DNA of 64,000 bases from G965205255 sp965205255 (GCA_965205255.1 OZ242051.1:62001-126000); one strand, 5' to 3'. Numbered from the stretch's first letter, positions 17,758 through 25,609 are shown. Notes: generated by a model not told the origin, from the letters alone. Made by a program: numbers and translations.

Positions 17758-19002
17758 ATGAACATAACCAAAATCCCTCTAACATTAGCCATCACTCTAA
17801 CCCTAAGTGCAACAGGTCACGCTCAAATTTCTAACCTGATTCTTGCTTCCTCATCCACCTTTCTACCAAGCTATGACAGTCAACCCATCACCCCCCAAAC
17901 ATGGGAAGAAGTTGACTTTGTTTACTACCATGATTTTCCTTGTAAGGCGACCTGTATTGATAAGATAATCCCCGACTGCAGGAAAGCCAATAGTGATCGT
18001 GGAAAAGTTGTTCTGCGTTGTACGGAGCATATGAACCTGCTGCGCCCCAAAACTATGGTCAGGCAGTGGCTGCAGGAACAAAAGAAAAAAGGCCTAGTCT
18101 CGGTAACAATTAAAGAGTTTGGGGTTAATAATGTATATGGATATATTACCGCTATTAAACCCACTACAGTGAATACCAGTCACCTTGATATTAACAGGAG
18201 CCATCAAAGCCCCGCCATCTCCTTCTTTGGTCGACATGTGCTAAAAGTGAGAACCTATCAGTTCAAAGATGTCAACACGAAAAAGATCAGCAGCATCGGG
18301 GCAACCCCTGAACATAGGTTTTATGTAAAAAATTACAATGCTTTTGTCCCTATACAGGATTTATCACCCAAAGATAACTTAATCAGTGCCACCGGCCATC
18401 AGATTCACCTGCTCTGTAAGGGTAACAAAAACAGTCACTGCGGGGTGAGTTATGGGGTAAAGGGAGTCCCAGTAGAGGTATATAATTTGGAGATATATCA
18501 AAGGCACAGATATTTTGTAGGAAAAGCACAGATCCTGGTGCATAACTTATATAACATGTGCGAAACATGCGGGAGAACTTTTAAGACAGTAACACAATTA
18601 AAAGTCCATAGGCGTGTGCATACTAAAGAAAAACCCTATGTGTGCAATTTTTCAGGATGCGATTACCGTTCATCCCAAAAATCCAATCTAAATCGCCATA
18701 TGCGCTCGCATAGTAGAAACACACCTGTTGTATACAGTTATGATAAGGCGGGCAAAACAAACGATCTAAGTAGTTATATGGATAGACACACTGAAGAAGA
18801 ACCTTATCAGGACTTATCATATCCTGAAAAGAGTGAAAACCAGCTTGATCTAGATAGATATATGTCGAATCAACACTCCGATGCCACTGAAACAGAAATG
18901 AGACCCCTTCTTTCTCCTCTTCCAGAAACCCGTGAGAATGCAGGTGTTAATCTGCTCATCAAAGAATTTAATACGGCTTACAAATTTTTTTTCGATAAAT
19001 GA
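17758..19002 (+). CDS. Exported Hint-C2H2 zinc-finger protein, copy 6 (tail type A)
   Basis: Paralogue of 414 residues; ATG 17758 chosen (MNITK), although the frame opens at 17692. Upstream sequence and signal peptide match copy 7 while the central region matches copy 5. Finger 1 is CETC...HRRVH with helix residues TVTQLKV, clearly different from copy 5. Finger 2 is CNFSGC...HMRSH with QKSNLNR, nearly as in copy 5. The V-H-N263 junction is intact and followed by Leu. The type-A tail is complete. The sharp change in similarity at the Hint-finger boundary makes this gene the best evidence for finger replacement or strong diversifying selection. Confidence 0.84.
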   Translation: MNITKIPLTLAITLTLSATGHAQISNLILASSSTFLPSYDSQPITPQTWEEVDFVYYHDFPCKATCIDKIIPDCRKANSDRGKVVLRCTEHMNLLRPKTMVRQWLQEQKKKGLVSVTIKEFGVNNVYGYITAIKPTTVNTSHLDINRSHQSPAISFFGRHVLKVRTYQFKDVNTKKISSIGATPEHRFYVKNYNAFVPIQDLSPKDNLISATGHQIHLLCKGNKNSHCGVSYGVKGVPVEVYNLEIYQRHRYFVGKAQILVHNLYNMCETCGRTFKTVTQLKVHRRVHTKEKPYVCNFSGCDYRSSQKSNLNRHMRSHSRNTPVVYSYDKAGKTNDLSSYMDRHTEEEPYQDLSYPEKSENQLDLDRYMSNQHSDATETEMRPLLSPLPETRENAGVNLLIKEFNTAYKFFFDK

Positions 19003-19227
19003 AAAGTTCGACACTTCATTGAATTCGATGGTATCACTGATAACTCTGTGTCTGTTAAGGATGAAAAACACTGTTCATATACTCTTGATATGGCTAAAAG
19101 CTTGTTACTGGTCTGTTTCAAGTCATGCGTATCTTCAAAAAAGGACAGATGGCTTTATAGTATTACGGACAGGGTATTGCAGGTAAAATACACCTGGTAT
19201 AAAGCCAGTTTGTTTTCTAATATAAAA
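19003..19227 (+). repeat. Type-A array spacer with family 2 repeat
   Basis: Copy of the spacer at 17466. It ends with the single 31-bp unit and the aatataaaagatg stretch that opens a non-conserved upstream extension of copy 7. Confidence 0.7.
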
Positions 19228-19294
19228 GATGCTGAAAAAATCTTACCTCGAACAATTTTTTGCAACAGAGCCCCAAAATTCCAACCTTTGTCCC

Positions 19295-20587
19295 ATGAAC
19301 ATAACCAAAATCCCTCTGACATTAGCCATCACTCTAACCCTAAGTGCAACAGGTCACGCTCAAATTTCTAACCTGATTCTTGCTTCCTCATCCACCTTTC
19401 TACCAAGCTATGACAGCCAACCCATCACCCCCAAAACATGGGAAGAAGTGGACTTTGTTTATTACCATGATTTTTCTTATAAGACGACCTGCATTGATAA
19501 GGTAATCCCGGGCTGCAGGAAAGCCCATAGTGATCGTGGAAAAGTTGTTCTGCGTTGTACGGAGCATATGAACCTGCTACGCCCCAAAACCATGGTCAGG
19601 CATTGGCTACAGGAACAAAATAAACAAGGTCGAGTCTCGGTAACAATTAAAGAGTTTGGGGTTAATAATGTACATGGGTATATTACTGCTATTAAACCCA
19701 CTACAGTAAATACCAGTCACCTTGATATTAACCTGTGTCATCAAACCCCCGTCATCTCCTTATTTGTGCGACATGTACTAAAAGTAAGAACCTATAAGTT
19801 CAAAGATTTCATAACAAAAAAGATCAGCAGCATCTCGGCAACCCCTGAACATAGGTTTTATGTAAAAAATTACAATGCTTTTGTCCATATACAGGATTTG
19901 TCACCCAAAGATAACTTAATCAGTGCCACCGGCCATCTGATTCACCTGCTCTGTAAAGGTAACAAAAACAGTCACTGCGGGGTGAGTTATGGGGTAAAGG
20001 GAGTCCCTGTAGAGGTGTATAATTTGGAGATATATCAAAAGCACAGATATTTTGTGGGAGAAGGACAGATCCTAGTGCATAACTTATATCACATGTGCGA
20101 AACATGCAGGAAAAATTTTAAGACATCAACAAAATTAAAAATCCATATGCGTGTGCATACTAAAGAAAAACCCTATGTGTGCAATTTTTCAGGATGTGAT
20201 TACAGGGCATCCCAAAAATCCAATCTAAATCGCCATATGCGCATGCACACTGGAGAGAAACCCTTTAAGTGCACAATGTGTAACAGATCTTTTTTTTGGA
20301 AAAATAGCTTAAAAAAACATATGGAAAGTAAAACTCATAAAGGTGATTATATTATGCCAGAGGCTGATTCTACAACAAAAGAACCGCCATTAATAACTCA
20401 GCCTTCTCCTTCTTATTATTATCCTTCTCCTTCTCCTTCTTATTATTATCCTTCTCCTTCTCCTTCTCCTTATTGTTATCCTTATCCTTTAGATAGAGCG
20501 CCTGTTATACAATTACAACCATCTGTATCACAGGCAGAGGCTTCTGGCATTATTCCTGGTAACTCAGCATTGAGCACTGGGGTATGA
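19295..20587 (+). CDS. Exported Hint-C2H2 zinc-finger protein, copy 7 (type B, chimeric, tail cut by nonsense codon)
   Basis: Paralogue of 430 residues from ATG 19295. It is the most divergent in the N-terminal part: the first conserved Cys is replaced (DFSYKTTC) and the INLCHQTPVISLFVRH segment is unusual. TPEH and V-H-N263 remain. Fingers 1 and 2 (TSTKLKI, QKSNLNR) resemble copy 6, whereas finger 3 (WKNSLKK) and the ESKTHKGDYIMPEADS segment match copy 4, so the payload is a mosaic. A Pro-Ser-Tyr repeat linker (PSPSYYYPSPSPSYYYPSPS; DNA about 20403-20490) replaces the Gln-Pro repeat of copy 4. The frame ends at TGA 20585-20587, where copy 2 has TGG. Confidence 0.82.
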   Translation: MNITKIPLTLAITLTLSATGHAQISNLILASSSTFLPSYDSQPITPKTWEEVDFVYYHDFSYKTTCIDKVIPGCRKAHSDRGKVVLRCTEHMNLLRPKTMVRHWLQEQNKQGRVSVTIKEFGVNNVHGYITAIKPTTVNTSHLDINLCHQTPVISLFVRHVLKVRTYKFKDFITKKISSISATPEHRFYVKNYNAFVHIQDLSPKDNLISATGHLIHLLCKGNKNSHCGVSYGVKGVPVEVYNLEIYQKHRYFVGEGQILVHNLYHMCETCRKNFKTSTKLKIHMRVHTKEKPYVCNFSGCDYRASQKSNLNRHMRMHTGEKPFKCTMCNRSFFWKNSLKKHMESKTHKGDYIMPEADSTTKEPPLITQPSPSYYYPSPSPSYYYPSPSPSPYCYPYPLDRAPVIQLQPSVSQAEASGIIPGNSALSTGV

Positions 20588-21160
20588 AGCAGCGAAGATT
20601 AGACACTCAATCTTCTAGGGTTCATTGTTGACTAAGTTGTCGAAAGCATGCGATAAATCGAATATCTGATGTAGGACATCCATGGATCCTATGGACAGAA
20701 ATTGTTTGAAATGATTTACGCTTTTAAAAATCATCCTCAGCTTATCAACCTATGGTTTAATAGAGCCTAACACTTGATTGAGAGATTATACCAAAACCTG
20801 CATGGTTTGTTATTAATTAAACTCTAAGTATGAGAAGTGCTATGGATCTAAAATTTGCATGTATTACCGAACTAGCAGACTCTTGAAACATAGATTAAAC
20901 ATCGCCTCCATCAAAAAATAGATCATGTTTAAGATAAGCTTAAATTATGAAAAAAAATTATTCGCTGAGATGATTTATACTATTTTTAAGTAGCAAAACA
21001 GTAAATGGTTAATTATATGATTTTTTACGAAAATTTATACAGGTCGGTCAAATTGTGCTTATAAAGCACCATTCAGACGATAAAAAAATTTTATCTCCTT
21101 CTCAGAAAAATGTTATATTATAGGCAACCAACCAGTACTAGAATACCAATCATGTACTCC
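20588..21160 (+). other. Type-B array spacer after copy 7
   Basis: Contains the rest of the type-B tail past the nonsense codon, a broken form of the 51-codon frame (internal TAA) and the conserved block before copy 8 (21037-21090). No intact gene. Confidence 0.6.
21037..21090 (+). promoter_or_regulatory. Conserved block upstream of array copy 8
   Basis: Same block as before copies 3, 5 and 9 (tacaggtcggtcaaattgtg, cttataaagcaccattcag, acgataaaaaaatt), 70-125 bp before the chosen start. Confidence 0.4.
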
Positions 21161-22420
21161 ATGAATATAACCAAAATTCCTCTGATACTAGCCATTATCC
21201 CAACCCTAAGTGCAACAGGTCACGCTCAAATTTCTAACCTGATTATTGCTTCCTCACCCACCTTTCTACCAAGCTATGACAGCCAACCCATCACCCCAAA
21301 AACATGGGAAGAAGTGGACTTTGTTTACTACCATGATTTTACTTGTAAGGTGACCTGTCTTGATAAGGTAATCCCCTGCTGCAGGAAAGCTAAGAATGAT
21401 CGTGGGAAAGTTGTTCTGCGTTGTACTGAACATATGAATCTGCTACGCCCCAAAACCATGGTCAGGAAATGGCTACAGGAACAAAAGAAACAAGGCTGGG
21501 TCTCGGTAACAATTAAAGAGTTTGGAGTTAACAATGTACATGGATATATTACCGCTATTAAACCCACTACAGTAAATACCACCCACCTTGATATTAACAG
21601 GAGCCATCAAAGCCCCGCCATCTCCTTGTTTGGTCGACATGTGCTAAAAGTACGAACTTATCAGTTCAAAGATTTCAACACGGAAAAGATCAGCCGCGTC
21701 TCAGCAACCCCTGAACATAGGTTTTATGTAGAAAATTACAATGCTTTTGTCCCAATACAAGATTTGTCACCCAAAGATAACTTAATCAGTGCCACAGGCC
21801 ATCAGATTCACCTGCTCTGTAAAGGTAACAGAAACAGTCACTGCGGGGTGAGTTATGGGGTAAAGGGAGTCCCAGTAGAGGTGTATAATCTAGAGATATA
21901 TCAAAGGCACAGATATTTTGTAGGAAAAGGACAGATTCTAGTGCATAACACATATAACAAATGCGATCTATGCGGGAAAGTTTATGATCGGCCATCAAAA
22001 TTAAAGGTCCATATGCGTGTGCATACGAAAGAAAGACCCTTTGTATGTGATTTTCCAGGATGCGATTACCGTTCAGCCCAAAAACCCTCTCTAACTCGCC
22101 ATATTCGCGAGCATTCTGGAGACAAACCCTACAACTGCAAGATATGCGGCACCTCTTTTACTAGGAAATTTAGCTTAAAAGAACATTTGAAAAGTAATAC
22201 TTATAAACATCGCTTTGTTATCAAACAGACCAGTTTTACTCCAGAAGCACTCCCATTAACACCTCAGCCTCAGCCTATAGATAAAGCGCCCCTTATACAA
22301 TTACAGCCACCTGTATCACAGGCAGAGGCTTCAGGTGTTATTCTAAGCAACAAAGATTCAACATTTGATGTTCCAAAGGACATTATAGACATGATTATGG
22401 AGCAGGCGAGCAAGCAATAA
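21161..22420 (+). CDS. Exported Hint-C2H2 zinc-finger protein, copy 8 (tail type B)
   Basis: Paralogue of 419 residues. ATG 21161 (MNITK) is preferred over the frame start at 21110. It differs from its sisters near the N-terminal cysteines (DFTCKVTCLDKVIPCCRK, an extra Cys). TPEH and V-H-N263 are kept. The payload of 156 residues has fingers with helix residues RPSKLKV, QKPSLTR and RKFSLKE; the third has the displaced final His seen in copy 2. The linker is short (PQPQPIDKAPLIQLQ). The tail FDVPKDIIDMIMEQASKQ parallels that of copy 2. The stop TAA is in the same phase as the 51-codon frame that begins 16 bp later. Confidence 0.84.
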   Translation: MNITKIPLILAIIPTLSATGHAQISNLIIASSPTFLPSYDSQPITPKTWEEVDFVYYHDFTCKVTCLDKVIPCCRKAKNDRGKVVLRCTEHMNLLRPKTMVRKWLQEQKKQGWVSVTIKEFGVNNVHGYITAIKPTTVNTTHLDINRSHQSPAISLFGRHVLKVRTYQFKDFNTEKISRVSATPEHRFYVENYNAFVPIQDLSPKDNLISATGHQIHLLCKGNRNSHCGVSYGVKGVPVEVYNLEIYQRHRYFVGKGQILVHNTYNKCDLCGKVYDRPSKLKVHMRVHTKERPFVCDFPGCDYRSAQKPSLTRHIREHSGDKPYNCKICGTSFTRKFSLKEHLKSNTYKHRFVIKQTSFTPEALPLTPQPQPIDKAPLIQLQPPVSQAEASGVILSNKDSTFDVPKDIIDMIMEQASKQ

Positions 22421-22435
22421 AAAGAATATCTGACG

Positions 22436-22591
22436 ATGGAGATTCGTAGACCCTACGGACTGAAATTATTTGAAATGATTTGCGCTTTTCAAAAAACACC
22501 TGCAATTATTAGCTTATGGTTTAATAGAGCCGAACACTTGATTGATAGATTATACCAAAACCTGCATGATTTTTTATTCATTAAACTCTAA
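22436..22591 (+). other. Conserved 51-codon frame downstream of array copy 8
   Basis: ATG at 22436 to TAA at 22589-22591. The peptide (MEIRRPYGLKLFEMICAF at its start) differs from the one after copy 2 at only a handful of residues and has the same length. Here it is in the same phase as copy 8, separated by the stop codon and five sense codons, which supports a lost C-terminal extension. Confidence 0.4.
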
Positions 22592-22800
22592 GTATGAGAA
22601 GAGCTATGGATCTAAAATTTGCATGTATTACCGAAGCTAGCAGACTATTGAAGCATAGATTCAACATTCCCTCCATCAAAAAATAGATCATGTTTAAGAT
22701 AAGCTTAAATTATGAAAAAAAATTATTCACTGAGATAATTTATACTATTTTTAAGTAGCAAAACAGTAAATGCTCAATTATATGGTTTTTACGAGAGTTT

Positions 22801-22854
22801 ATACAGGTCGGTCAAATTGTGCTTATTAAAGTACCATTCAGACGATAAAAAATT
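22801..22854 (+). promoter_or_regulatory. Conserved block upstream of array copy 9
   Basis: Same block as before copies 3, 5 and 8, with a one-base expansion (cttattaaag), 70-120 bp before the start codon. Confidence 0.4.
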
Positions 22855-22922
22855 TTCTCTCCTCCCCAAAAAATTTTGAATTATAGGAAATAAAATAGTA
22901 CTCGAATACCAACCTATACCCC

Positions 22923-24212
22923 ATGAATATAACCAAATGCTCTCTGATATTAACCATCACTCTAACCCTAAGCGCAACGTGCTACGCTCAAATTTCTAAC
23001 CTGATTATTGCTTCCTCATCCACCTTTCTACCGAGCTATGACAGCCAACCCATCACCCCCAAAACATGGGAAGAAGTGGACTTTGTTTACTACCATGATT
23101 TTCCTTGTAAGGCGACCTGTATTGATAAGATAATCCCCGGCTGCAGAAAAGCCAATAATGATCGTGGCAAAGCTGTTCTGCGCTGTACAGAGCATATGAA
23201 CCTGCTACGCCCCAAAACCATGGTCAGGCAGTGGCAGCAGGAACAAAAGAAACAAGGCCGAGTCTCTGTAACAATTAAAGAGTTTGGGGTTTACAATGTA
23301 CATGGATATATTACCGCTATTAAACCCACTACAGTGAATACCACCCACCTTGATATTAACAGGAGCCATCAAAGCCCCGCAATCTCCTTCTTTAGTCGAC
23401 ATGTGCTAAAAGTACGAACTTATCAGTTCAAAGATTTCAACACGGAAAAGATCAGCCGCGTCTCGGCAACCCCTGAACATAGCTTTTATGTAAAAAATTA
23501 CAATGCTTTTGTCCCAATACAGGATTTGTCACCCAAAGATAACTTAATCAGTGCCACCGGCCATCAGGTTCACCTGTTCTGTAAAGGTAACAGAAACAGT
23601 CACTGCGGGGTGAGTTATGGGGTAAAGGGAGTCCCAGTAGAGGTGTATAATTTGGAGATATATCAAAGGCACAGATATTTTGTGGGAGAAGGACAGATCC
23701 TGGTGCATAACATATGCCACATATGCAAAACATGCGGGAAAAGTTTTAGCCGACCAGCAAATTTAAGAATCCATATGCGTATCCATACTGGAGAAAAACC
23801 TTTTAAGTGCGATTTTCCAGAATGCACATTCAGGTCTAGCATCAAAGGCAATCTAACTCGCCATACACGCTTGCATAAGGGAAACAAACCTGTTGTATCT
23901 AAACGTCTTGTAATAAGCAACGACGACATGGTTACCCAAACAGATGACCTAAGTAGCCATATGCGCAAGCTTGCTGAAGAAATGTCTTATCAGTACTTAT
24001 CATACACTGAAGAGAGTAAGAACCACCTTGATCCTGAAGAGAGTAAGAACCACCTTGATCTAGAAAAAAATATGTCGAATCAACACTCTGGCGCCACTGT
24101 AACAGAAATGAAATCCCCTTTTTCTCCTCTTCCAGAAATTCATGAGAATGCAGATGTTAATCTGTTGATCAAACAATTTAATGAAGCTTACAAAGCTCTT
24201 TTCGATAAATGA
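22923..24212 (+). CDS. Exported Hint-C2H2 zinc-finger protein, copy 9 (tail type A, last of array)
   Basis: Paralogue of 429 residues from ATG 22923; the signal peptide MNITKCSLILTITLTLSATC ends near residue 22. The Hint-like region has TPEHSFYV and the V-H-N263 junction. There are two fingers: CKTC...HMRIH (RPANLRI, with the perfect linker TGEKP) and CDFPEC...HTRLH (IKGNLTR). The tail is type A but carries a ten-residue in-frame duplication, EESKNHLDPE/EESKNHLDLE (DNA about 24010-24065), and ends EFN-like QFNEAYKALFDK rather than KFFFDK. After it the array stops and an IS110 remnant follows, so mobile-element activity may mark the edge of the expansion. Confidence 0.84.
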   Translation: MNITKCSLILTITLTLSATCYAQISNLIIASSSTFLPSYDSQPITPKTWEEVDFVYYHDFPCKATCIDKIIPGCRKANNDRGKAVLRCTEHMNLLRPKTMVRQWQQEQKKQGRVSVTIKEFGVYNVHGYITAIKPTTVNTTHLDINRSHQSPAISFFSRHVLKVRTYQFKDFNTEKISRVSATPEHSFYVKNYNAFVPIQDLSPKDNLISATGHQVHLFCKGNRNSHCGVSYGVKGVPVEVYNLEIYQRHRYFVGEGQILVHNICHICKTCGKSFSRPANLRIHMRIHTGEKPFKCDFPECTFRSSIKGNLTRHTRLHKGNKPVVSKRLVISNDDMVTQTDDLSSHMRKLAEEMSYQYLSYTEESKNHLDPEESKNHLDLEKNMSNQHSGATVTEMKSPFSPLPEIHENADVNLLIKQFNEAYKALFDK

Positions 24213-24322
24213 AGAGTTCTGCATGCGCTTGAACGTGCCTTCGTTTATGTTCAAACAATGCTGATCCATTAATTATATAGTTGATGATATTAGCTGAAAG
24301 ATGGTTTTTTCTGCATAAATAA

Positions 24323-24739
24323 ATCCAAGGGCTTGACAAACAACTGGAAAAGCAAACATCCAATACAGCTAAAAACTTATTATCACAGTTTAATGTTGTA
24401 TCTAATGCTGCTGAAACTTTATTAGTTGCTGCAGGCGACAACCCTCAGTGCTTAAGAAGAAAACCTTTTTTTGCTGCACTGTGTGGCGTTAACCCCATTT
24501 CTGTATCTTCAGGAAAGAGAACCCGACATAGGCTGAATCGTAGCGAGTGCCGTAGTGCAAATAATGCTCTTTGCATTATTGCCATGGTTAGAATGCAAAG
24601 TGATCCCGAAATCCAAGACTATGCTGCGCAACGAATCTCTGAGGGACGCTCTCATAAAGAACTTATTCGATGCTTGAAACGATATATAGAAAGAGAACTA
24701 TTTCCTATTATCTTGCAAGATTTATCTGCTTGGATTTGA
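24323..24739 (+). pseudogene. IS110-family transposase, C-terminal remnant
   Basis: An open frame without a proper start runs from 24323 to TGA 24737-24739. It contains AALCGVNPISVSSGKRTRHR and RLNR, then RSANNALCIIAMVRM and HKELIRCLKRYIERELFP. This is the typical C-terminal Transposase_20 part of IS110-family enzymes with its conserved Ser in the SSG motif. The N-terminal DEDD half is absent, so the element is dead. It sits directly between the zinc-finger array and the RING gene. No terminal repeats were found, as expected for this family. Confidence 0.82.
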
Positions 24740-25063
24740 CATAGGAACGTCAATGCCGTGGTTGATCGTTTTTTTTGGACGTTTAAAATATGACTGGATT
24801 TTTAAGGCACATCAGCCAAAACCCACATATGAAGTAAGATATGGCCACTTATATAAAATATAACAACTTGAAAAGAATTTACTCAGCAAATAAAAATATG
24901 ACACCTGCTAAGTATGAAAATTATTTGAAAAAAGTATCTGGTAAGGGTGGACAAGAACAGTCTGTATTAACAGTTAAGGCAGGTTAATAATTAAAACAAA
25001 CTGGTTAAAACTTTTTCTCACCACCGTCATCCAATTATTATAAAATAAACACGCAGGTGACAT
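24740..25063. other. Intergenic stretch before the RING gene
   Basis: AT-rich. A short frame near 24841-24986 (ending GQEQSVLTVKAG) hints at another degraded gene but I cannot place it. The region also holds the Shine-Dalgarno CAGGTGA just before 25064. Confidence 0.45.
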
Positions 25064-25609
25064 ATGAATAACATACCAAACAATACAAATCCTGTGGATC
25101 CTATCCACCAGCCATTGCAACTTGGAACAATTGATCTTTCCCAACACACTCTTAGCGCCAGGCACGGGTCTAGAATAACCAGTACTCACAATAGCACACC
25201 TTATGATCGTCCGATTCAAAAAAAAAAATTAGACATAATCAAGCAAGAATGCCCTATCTGCTTTAAATCATTACATGAAAGGCAAATAGCTAGATTCACC
25301 TGCATGCACAATTTTTGCGCACCCTGCCTTTCGTCATGGGTCCTTAAACAGGAACAAAATGAGATAAACGTTAGTTGCCCGTTATGCCGGTTTTTTCCTT
25401 CAAAAACACAGATTTCTTATATTAAAAAGTATCTGGATGAGCATGTAGTAGACCTTACCAAAGAAGACAAAACGCCAAAAAAAAAGATCATTAAAACGCC
25501 AGATAGGTTAACTCCAGTATCTCGAACCCATAGAGAGACCAATCAACGCAACAGCCAGAACCTTTATTTTCCTAGCAGAACCTCCGGTTTACCAAGACAA
25601 CCACTATGA
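25064..25609 (+). CDS. RING-finger (C3HC4) protein, possible host-directed E3 ubiquitin ligase
   Basis: A 181-residue protein with a strong ribosome site (AGGTGA, 5-6 nt before ATG). It has no signal peptide or membrane helix. Residues 63-108 form a full C3HC4 RING: C63-P-I-C66, C80-M-H82, C85-x2-C88 and C105-P-L-C108, with the Trp in the SSWV segment expected of RING-HC domains that bind E2 enzymes. The flanks are disordered and rich in Asn, Thr, Lys and Arg (KKKLDIIK before the RING, PKKKIIKTPDRLT after it). Bacteria lack ubiquitin, so such a protein would act in a eukaryotic host after secretion. That function, and the secretion route, are inference. It lies next to the zinc-finger array, suggesting an effector island. 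Confidence 0.8.
   Translation: MNNIPNNTNPVDPIHQPLQLGTIDLSQHTLSARHGSRITSTHNSTPYDRPIQKKKLDIIKQECPICFKSLHERQIARFTCMHNFCAPCLSSWVLKQEQNEINVSCPLCRFFPSKTQISYIKKYLDEHVVDLTKEDKTPKKKIIKTPDRLTPVSRTHRETNQRNSQNLYFPSRTSGLPRQPL

Noticed and set aside
17511..19371. Two plus-strand frames of 107 codons bridging array spacers into the next gene
   Set aside because: They read the signal-peptide region of the next gene in the wrong phase; the similarity between them reflects duplicated DNA. No coding support in other spacers.
9530..21582. Recurring minus-strand open frames of about 60-124 codons opposite each array gene
   Set aside because: They are mirror images of the conserved sense frame, appear at the same place in each copy, lack ribosome sites and vary with changes that suit the sense frame.
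10200..24000. Zinc fingers as Ros/MucR-type bacterial regulators
   Set aside because: Ros fingers have C-x2-C-x9-H-x3-H spacing; here it is x12 with TGEKP linkers, an export signal and several fingers in tandem.
9419..24212. Array of repeats as a CRISPR-like locus
   Set aside because: The repeating unit is about 1.5 kb with a gene in each; there are no short direct repeats with unique spacers and no cas genes.
24841..24986. Possible second transposase fragment (frame ending GQEQSVLTVKAG)
   Set aside because: Too short and without a motif I could assign; left as unassigned intergenic DNA.
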